NCBI RefSeq assembly: GCF_002127325.2
Contig: NC_035434.2
Coordinates: 82,152,664 to 82,216,663, forward strand
Direction of reading: 5' to 3'
DNA from: Helianthus annuus
Taxonomy: Eukaryota > Streptophyta > Magnoliopsida > Asterales > Asteraceae
Length of the DNA stretch: 64,000 nt
Positions 57,516 to 64,000 of this stretch are shown in pieces (the stretch's first letter is position 1; every line of letters begins with the position of its first letter). Position numbers and translations under genes: made by a program. The notes below the pieces were generated by a model. It was not told where the DNA came from, did not search any database, and was given only the letters and a program-made list of their open reading frames with translations.

Positions 57516-58367
57516 CTGCTTGTATATCACCAAAGAATTTATGTTTCTTGAAATCTTTTATAAGATGATCCAATTTACACTTGAATATTCTAAAGATAAT
57601 ATCCGGTCTGTCTTCAGCATTAAGAGCTTTATCGTGCAAACACCTGTAAATCTCAGGCCAGTTTGGATTACAAGTCACCGTTATGAATAAATCGGGATAT
57701 CCAACAGACTTGCAAATTGCCATAGCATCCAAGTACTTTTGCATCATATATCTAGAACCACCAGTAAATGATGAAGGTAAAAGTATAGGTTTACCACAAC
57801 TTGAGGCATTATTCTCTCCACTTACAACAGTAGCATTCAAGTTCTTAAGAGTTTGTACTCTAAGTTTAGGTTGTTGTGTCCTTATATAATTCAACCTGGC
57901 AGATTCTATCATCTTGTATCCATCAACCAAAAACTGCTGAAATAATTTTTTCGCATTAACTAACAATGAAAACTGATTCTGTCTATCTTGAATTTTGTAA
58001 CAAAAGAATTCTCTAATTGTAAGATTGGTTCTAAGTACCTCATCATCAATCGCAATCCCTCTATGTTTAATACCAACTCTATAACCATCTTCCGCATATG
58101 GGAAAATAAGTGGATATTGCAAAGCAAGGTAAGAGGGATGAAGCTCATTAATTCTTTGAAGACCACCAGACTTCTTTCTAACAACAATGTCCCATTTATC
58201 AAATGCTCCATCAAAATCACCATGTATTAACGCAGCAATTTCTGATGTTGTTGGCAAATTGTGAACTCTTCCATCCTTATCTCGTGTTCCAAAAAGCTTC
58301 AAGCTTGCATCTTGAAACTCATTTTCTTGAAAACAATCTCTTACCATTCTGAAGGATTGGACAAGAG
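57516..58367 (-). pseudogene. Helitron 2 Helitron-like N domain, cut by Gypsy B
   Basis: An open frame covering the family's N-terminal domain: LPTTSEIAALIHGDF, LHPSYLALQYPLIFPYAEDGYR, REFFCYKIQDR, LFQQFLVDGYKMIESARL, GSRYMMQKYLDAMAIC and PDLFITVTCNPNWPEI. It is entered abruptly at HTLVQSFRMVRDCF because the LTR of Gypsy B starts at 58368; codons upstream of this belong to the LTR. No internal stop in this part. Confidence 0.88.
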
Positions 58368-60666
58368 TGTGACACTCTAGGATTTTCCGAACGAACACCT
58401 TGTAATATTTTTGGTGTATACATATGATATTAAATGAAAACGTGATCTTTGTGCATGATATGTGTGATATGTATGTAATATATATATGTATATGAGAGCC
58501 GAGACCACGACTCGAGACCATGACTCGCAACCACTCGGTTGCGAGTGGGCCACTCGGTCTCGAGTGGGCCTTTTTGGGCCGTAACCGGCTTGGGCCGAAA
58601 GCCCCTTAGCCTAAGTTGATGCTTGTTATATAAACCCAACCTCCCCCTCATTCTTCATTCTTTAGTTACCACACACTCCTTCTATTTCTATCTCACTAGA
58701 AAACCCTCTTCATCCTAACCTTCTTCCAACTTTCGGATCTCACAAGAATCTCGGTCAAGGAATCTCGGACAAGATCATCACTCGGACACTTCATCTCCTC
58801 TCATTTTCTTCCTTTGTTTCGGCTCATCCTTCTCCTTCTCAACCGGTTAGTGTTGTTATTATGTGCATAGGATTTATGTGGGTTAAATGAACTAGAAATG
58901 CTTGGTTAGTAGTGTTATACATGATTTTTGGGTGATTTGTGAAGTTGGACTATGTGTGTTAAACCTTATGTATGAATACTTGCTAACATGCTTAAAGATG
59001 GCTAGATAATGGTAGTTTAAGAGTATTCATGGCTAACCATACTATGCTTCATTATTTCTTGCAATGATGATGTTAAACTTAAGATTTCGGATATATATTG
59101 TATGTTTCTTTATTCTTACATGTTGATCTTGATGAAATATGTGATTTTCGGTCCAAAATGTATGGCTATGTTGACATGAAAACCCTAGAAAAACTATGAA
59201 CTTGTGATGAACTTGTTTGAATATGGTTTGAAGATTTCAAAAATGGCAAAGATTGATCTATTTTTATTAATGGTCAGAATAGGAAAAATGTTAGTAAAAC
59301 CTTATTGGCTATTACTTGATTTGGGCCTGATTACATAGTACAATGTGGACTGATGTATCTGAATCTACACGTGAACATGAAAGAGACAGCATTACGACTC
59401 GCAACCGCACCGTTGCGACTCGCAACCATGGCATGACAACTCGAAACCACACGATTGCGACTCGAGACTACGACGGTTGCGACTCGCAACCACAACGTGA
59501 CAACTCGAGACCACACGGTTGCGACTCGCAATCACAGCGTGACAAGCCGAGACCTCCTGGTTGCGACTCGAGACCATCTGGTTGCGACTGGGCTGTCCAC
59601 TTTGGTTATTGGGCCATAGTATGCTTGATATGGGCTACCTGTTGACTGATCTGCGTGTTACTGTTTGACTGCTTAAATGCTAGGGCCGGCCCAATAACCC
59701 ACTGTCTATATTTTTATGCATGCAACGTGATAGTTATGTGTAGATTTTACGTGATTGCTTGTACACCAAACCTGACCTATACCGGTAACCATGTTAGGAC
59801 GTGGTGACCAACGTGTTTGACAAGTAACCCAATCTGCCGAGCAACCCAAGGTGAGTTCACACACTAAAAGCATGCGTCCCGCGGAGGGACACGAACAAAC
59901 TACCAACTTTGGGAAAAATACTTTTGACCCATCACTCCGGGGGAAAACAGAATGGGTAATTACTATCTCCGGGGGAGATACGTTTGGATACTATTTATAA
60001 ATCACAACTAGCCATGCTAAACGAAACTCTATCACCTTAAGTCCCTGCTTACAGTACCGATTAATCGCCGGGGGCGAACGGGTTATTAGTTGATAGCGCT
60101 ATTAGGTTTGACAACCTCACACCGTGACCGGGGGAGATCGGGCGTGAACTAGTAGACCTTGCAACATGGTCAATGACGATAGACATTGACTCGGGGCACG
60201 AATTTATATTCCGTCAACAGTTTCGGTATCTACAGTTTAGTGAGCTTACAGATGGGGTAGCTCCCCACAACGTGATTATAAATGCTTTATCTAAACAACT
60301 TAAGTTTTTGGTAAACTAAAACTGGACAACTAGTGAACTCACTCAGCATTATTGTTGACCCCTTACTGCATGCTTTGCAGGTAACCAGTGACTCAGGAGC
60401 TGCTGCTTGGGGATGTGTAGTGTTCGTCAGAGCCCGTGTGTTGGGTTTATTTATTTTGAACTAAGAACTATCTTTAAAACTATTTGGTTTATGCTTCCGC
60501 TGTTTTGTTAAACTAATCATCGAACTTAAACTATGGTATTGCTAACCACTTTGGATAGTAAGTATTTCTACTATTAATCGATGTTCCGTATAATTGGTGG
60601 CTGGATCCTGGTCAGTCACGCCCTCAAAGCGGGTGTTATCCGCAGGTGGATTTTGGGGCTGTGACA
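58368..60666 (+). repeat. Gypsy B 5' LTR
   Basis: 2299 bp from TGTGACACTCTAGG to GGGGCTGTGACA. A TATA box (TATATAAAC) lies at 58627-58635 with a pyrimidine-rich start region after it. Two blocks of GGTTGCGACTCG repeats lie inside. Confidence 0.88.
59390..59592 (+). repeat. GGTTGCGACTCG minisatellite in Gypsy B LTR
   Basis: About six diverged units of 30-36 bp combining GACTCGCAACCACA or GACTCGAGACCA with GGTTGCGACTCG; a shorter block of the same words is at 58499-58565. The frames on both strands here are repeat artefacts. Confidence 0.7.
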
Positions 60667-60669
60667 GAT

Positions 60670-60687
60670 TGGTATCAGAGCCATTGG
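60670..60687 (+). other. Gypsy B primer binding site (tRNA-Met)
   Basis: TGGTATCAGAGCCATTGG, three bases after the LTR. Confidence 0.88.
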
Positions 60688-60950
60688 TTATAGTGAACTT
60701 GGTTTAAAAAAAAAAAAGGGGGAAAAATCTTTTTGAGAAAAACCAGACTATAACCTGTGACTCGCGACGACACTACACTCCAAGTGCAAGGCTCAACACT
60801 TTTGACCTCATAGCTCGGACCAGTGTTTACTTGTTTGCTTACCTTATGTTTCCTGTTTTACTATACGTACTAGTGTGCCTAATTAGATAGATACACCTCT
60901 CTCTTCTATCTCATTCTCGCTACATCACACTCATACTGTGTTTTCTGGTT

Positions 60951-61056
60951 ATGAAGACAATGAGTGGACGTGGAAGGGGAAACATCAACATGACTCAGGC
61001 TCAGTTCACCAACCTGCTCAACACAGTGGCTGCAGCTTTCGCAGCTCACCCTATAG
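60951..61056 (+). CDS. Gypsy B gag exon 1 (proposed)
   Basis: The first ATG of the internal region opens a short Arg/Gly-rich start (SGRGRGNINMTQAQ) and a helix (FTNLLNTVAAAFAAHP). Unspliced, the frame hits TAA near 61115. With the proposed intron removed it continues in frame into the main gag. This N-terminus looks like other gypsy gag starts. Confidence 0.6.
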
Positions 61057-61143
61057 GTAAGCTCGTTGTTTTAGGATGTTTAGATCCTACCGTCACATCG
61101 TCTTTTCGCCTCTAAGTCTATACGCTTCGCTTCTCACGAACAG
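61057..61143 (+). other. Candidate 87-bp intron in Gypsy B gag
   Basis: Donor ATAG|GTAAGC, acceptor GAACAG|GTCAGC, T-rich interior, 87 bp (a multiple of three) with an in-frame stop that splicing would remove. Confidence 0.55.
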
Positions 61144-63035
61144 GTCAGCATGCACCTGCGCAACCACCCGTATGTACTTTCAAAACTTTCATGGATTGCA
61201 AGCCTCTCCCTTTCAACGGCACCGAGGGTGCCATAGGTCTTCTGCATTGGATTGAGAAAGTTGAAGCTGTGTTTGCTGTCTGTGAGTGTCCCCCTGCGAA
61301 TTGGGTGAAATTTGCTACTGCTACGCTTGAAGGAAACGCGCTTTCTTGGTGGAAGGCGCAAATTCAGATGTTTGGATTGGAGACTGCTAATGCTACGGCA
61401 TGGGAGGATTTCAAGGACATGATTAAGGAGGAGTACTGTCACCGGGATGACATCCACAAACTTGAAAACGAGTACTATGCACTTAAGATGGTCGGGTCAG
61501 AAATTGAAACTTACACCAAGCTGTCCAATGACTATGCTGCTCTTTGCCCACACATGTCTCGACCTATGTACCGAAGAATCGAACTGTACATCAAGGGTTT
61601 GGCTCCAGAAATTCGAAGCCATGTAACTTCAGCCAACCACACTACCATTCAGCCGATCGTTCGACTTGCTCACAAACTTACTGATCAGGCCGTAGAAGAG
61701 GGCAGGTTGCCCAAAAGGATCAGTGCTACTGTCGGAACTTCTAGTGACAACAAGCGTAAGTGGGAAGGAAATCAAAGCAAGGATGCTAACCCCACTCAGG
61801 CCCCAGCACAGCAAAGGAAAACTGAAAACAACAAGGGCACTCAACAACAGGGTGGCTATCGCGGTAACCACCCCAAGTGCAACAAGTGCAATCGACATCA
61901 CAGCGGGCCGTGTGGGAAAGGTCAGTGTCAGCGATGTAACAAAATGGGGCATGAGGCCAAGGACTGTAGGAGTCCACGTCCCGTGGGGCAGAACCAGCAG
62001 CAACAACATCACGGGAATGCCAAGGGTTGTTTCCAGTGTGGAGCTGAGGGGCACTTTAAGAAGAATTGCCCTGAACTGAACCAGAACCGCAACAACAATC
62101 AGGGAGCTGGAAACAACGATCAGAACAACAATGCTGGGAATGGTGCTAGAGGAAGGGCTTTTGTGATTGGAGCTGGAGAAGCAAGGAATGACCCCAATGT
62201 CGTGGCGGGTAAGTTCCTACTCGATGATCGTTATGTTTCTATATTATTTGATTCTGGAGCCGATGCTAGTTATGTGTCCCTACGTATTAGTAAGAAGCTT
62301 AAGCGTCCGCTTTCGTTACTAAGTTCGCATCATATCGTCGAGTTAGCTAATGGTAGAAACATCGAGGCCTCACATGTTATCAAAGGCTGCAAACTAGAGT
62401 TGTCTGGTCAGACATTTAGTATCGATCTTTTCCCTGTTACTCTTGGAAGCTTCGACGTCGTTATTGGTATGGATTGGTTATCCAAGCATCGCGCTGAGAT
62501 CCTCTGTCAAGAGAAAGCAGTTCGTATTCCCCGTCGTTCTGGCAAACCCCTCATTGTACAAGGTGGCAAAGGCGGAGAAATCTCCGGCGTTATCTCTTTC
62601 TTGAAGGCCCAGAAGTGTTTACGAAAAGGGCACACCGCTATCTTAGCACTCGTCACCAACACCCACGAAAAGGAAAAGAGGATTGAAGATTTTCCGGTAG
62701 TACGTGACTATCCCGAGGTATTTCCTGAGGAATTACCTGGACTCCCTCCCCACCGTCAGGTCGAATTCCAAATCGAGCTAGCTCCCGGAGCAGCGCCCAT
62801 AGCTCGTGCGCCTTATCGACTAGCCCCCGCAGAATTGAAGGAACTCTCTACTCAACTACAGGAACTATTGGATAAAGGGTTTATTCGCCCTAGTTCATCA
62901 CCCTGGGGAGCACCGGTACTCTTTGTTAAGAAGAAGGATGGCACGTTCCGAATGTGCATCGACTATCGTGAGCTGAACAAGGTTACCATCAAGAATCGTT
63001 ACCCTCTCCCGCGAATCGACGACCTATTCGATTAG
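61144..63035 (+). pseudogene. Gypsy B gag, protease and RT start, ended by TAG
   Basis: Counting from Met 61191: gag capsid region with [19 protein letters not shown] and ALSWWKAQ (about 10-60) and [14 protein letters not shown] near 133-146; zinc knuckles at about 230-293; protease DSGA at 354-357; RT begins near 520 with [19 protein letters not shown] and [16 protein letters not shown] (the usual Arg, unlike the array at 10311). At 63033-63035 TAG replaces the Gln of the conserved DDLFDQLQG; the frame goes on unchanged after it. A CAG- or CAA-to-TAG change explains it. Confidence 0.88.
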
Positions 63036-64000
63036 TTGCAAGGATCGAGCTACTATTCTAAAATTGACCTGCGATCAGGCTACCATCAGCTAAGGGTCCG
63101 TAATGAAGACATCTCCAAAACTGCATTCAGAACTCGTTATGGTCATTATGAATTCCTCGTTATGCCCTTTGGAATGACCAACGCGCCTGCGGTATTCATG
63201 GATCTCATGAACCGAGTATGCAAACCCTACCTCGACAAGTTTGTGATCGTGTTTATAGACGACATCCTGATCTACTCGAAAAGTCAGGAAGAGCATGAAC
63301 AGCACCTGCGCCTTATCCTCGAACTCCTTCGCAATGAGCAACTGTATGCCAAGTTCTCGAAATGCGACTTCTGGCTTCGAGAAGTCCATTTCCTTGGGCA
63401 CGTGGTTAACAAGGATGGAATTCACGTCGACCCTGCAAAGATCGACTCTATAAAGAATTGGCCTACCCCTAAGACTCCGACCGAAGTCCGCCAATTCTTG
63501 GGACTGGCGGGATACTATCGAAGATTTATCATGGGATTCTCCAAGATCGCTCAGCCTCTCACGGCTCTTACTCAGAAGGGTATGGTTTATAAATGGGGTG
63601 AAGCTCAGGAAACCGCGTTTCAGACACTAAAGGATAATCTCTGTAGTGCTCCTATTCTCTCGTTGCCTGAAGGCACTGACGACTTTGTAGTTTACTGCGA
63701 TGCATCCATCCATGGGCTCGGTTGTGTGTTAATGCAACGCGACAAAGTTATTGCTTACGCCTCTCGACAACTTAAGACTCACGAAAGGAACTACACTACG
63801 CACGACTTGGAACTAGGAGCAGTGATCTTTGCGCTTAAGATATGGAGACATTACCTGTACGGTACCAAGTGCACCATTTACACCGATCACAGGAGTCTCG
63901 AGCATATCTTCAAGCAAAAGGAATTAAACATGCGACAACGTCGATGGGTCGAACTTCTGAATGATTATGAATGCGCCATCAAATACCATCCGGGCAAGGC
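63036..64000 (+). pseudogene. Gypsy B RT catalytic part and RNase H (continues off window)
   Basis: Same frame as the upstream part and open to the window edge. It has the RT palm with FIDDILIYS (near 63255), the connection region with [11 protein letters not shown], RNase H with [10 protein letters not shown] and the following Glu and Asp motifs, and ends at YHPGKA. Integrase and the 3' LTR lie outside. Only the TAG at 63033 seen so far separates it from the gag-protease frame. Confidence 0.88.

Larger units (their letters stand above)
53348..58367 (-). mobile_element. Helitron 2 with decayed Rep/helicase, 5' end lost to Gypsy B
   Basis: The 3' end on the minus strand is a perfect 9-bp hairpin (53358-53379, GACCCGTGT/ACACGGGTC, loop of 4) followed after 6 bases by CTAG at 53351-53348, which abuts the 5' TC of Helitron 1. 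The coding sequence on the same strand carries Helitron-like N domain, HUH Rep and PIF1-like helicase parts. The element continues beyond Gypsy B outside the window. Confidence 0.82.
58368..64000 (+). mobile_element. Gypsy B: Tekay-type gypsy element, 3' part outside window
   Basis: 5' LTR, tRNA-Met primer site, gag with three zinc knuckles, protease, RT and start of RNase H in one direction; it runs off the window before integrase. It is inserted in the Rep gene of Helitron 2, with AAGAG at 58363-58367 as the presumed target duplication (the second copy is not visible). Confidence 0.9.

Noticed and set aside
59331..59645. Overlapping repeat-rich frames on both strands (59331-59645)
   Set aside because: They are translations of the GGTTGCGACTCG minisatellite in the Gypsy B LTR.

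Overview
The window is plant nuclear DNA made almost entirely of transposable elements stacked inside one another. I found no host single-copy gene, rRNA, tRNA gene or CRISPR array. The lineages point to a dicot, and several families look like those I associate with Asteraceae (lettuce, sunflower, tansy); that taxon is inference from memory, not a search. They are Ty3/gypsy Tekay-type chromoviruses, an Athila/Tat-type non-autonomous element with a tRNA-Asp primer site, Ty1/copia elements primed by tRNA-Met, Helitrons with Rep and PIF1-like helicase, and a Mutator-like TIR element with a 9-bp target duplication.

Left half. Positions 1-4375 hold a truncated minus-strand Athila/Tat-type element, joined through a 4-bp microhomology to an old minus-strand copia ('Copia B', 4372-5614 and 36356-40621). 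Copia B is split by a plus-strand copia ('Copia A', 5615-36355; 446-bp LTRs; target duplication CTGTG). Copia A is itself split in gag by a tandem gypsy array of form LTR-internal-LTR-internal-LTR (7489-23219, exact 6856-bp period, target duplication GTGCA around the whole array). Without that insert Copia A is about 15 kb, because a 3.8-kb third reading frame (ORF3) lies downstream of pol. ORF3 is preceded by an LTR-like promoter and leader module and a candidate intron.

Right half. A short minus-strand Helitron (41887-53347) made largely of repeats resembling its own 3' hairpin carries a Mutator-like element (42764-53062, TSD taccaatta). That element in turn carries a complete 7337-bp Athila/Tat-type non-autonomous element (43178-50514, 1700-bp LTRs, TSD gtggg) and a copia solo LTR (51863-52324, TSD aggcc). 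A second Helitron with decayed Rep/helicase coding sequence abuts the first head-to-tail at 53347/53348. It is cut at 58367 by a plus-strand Tekay-type gypsy element ('Gypsy B') that runs off the window end; its gag seems to contain an 87-bp intron.

Relative order of insertion, from nesting: Copia B, then Copia A, then the gypsy tandem; and Helitron 1, then the Mutator-like element, then the Athila/Tat element and the solo LTR; Helitron 2 before Gypsy B. Most coding regions are broken by nonsense changes of the C-to-T or G-to-A type and by frameshifts. The exceptions are the gypsy pol frames (1330 codons, open in both copies) and Copia A ORF3.
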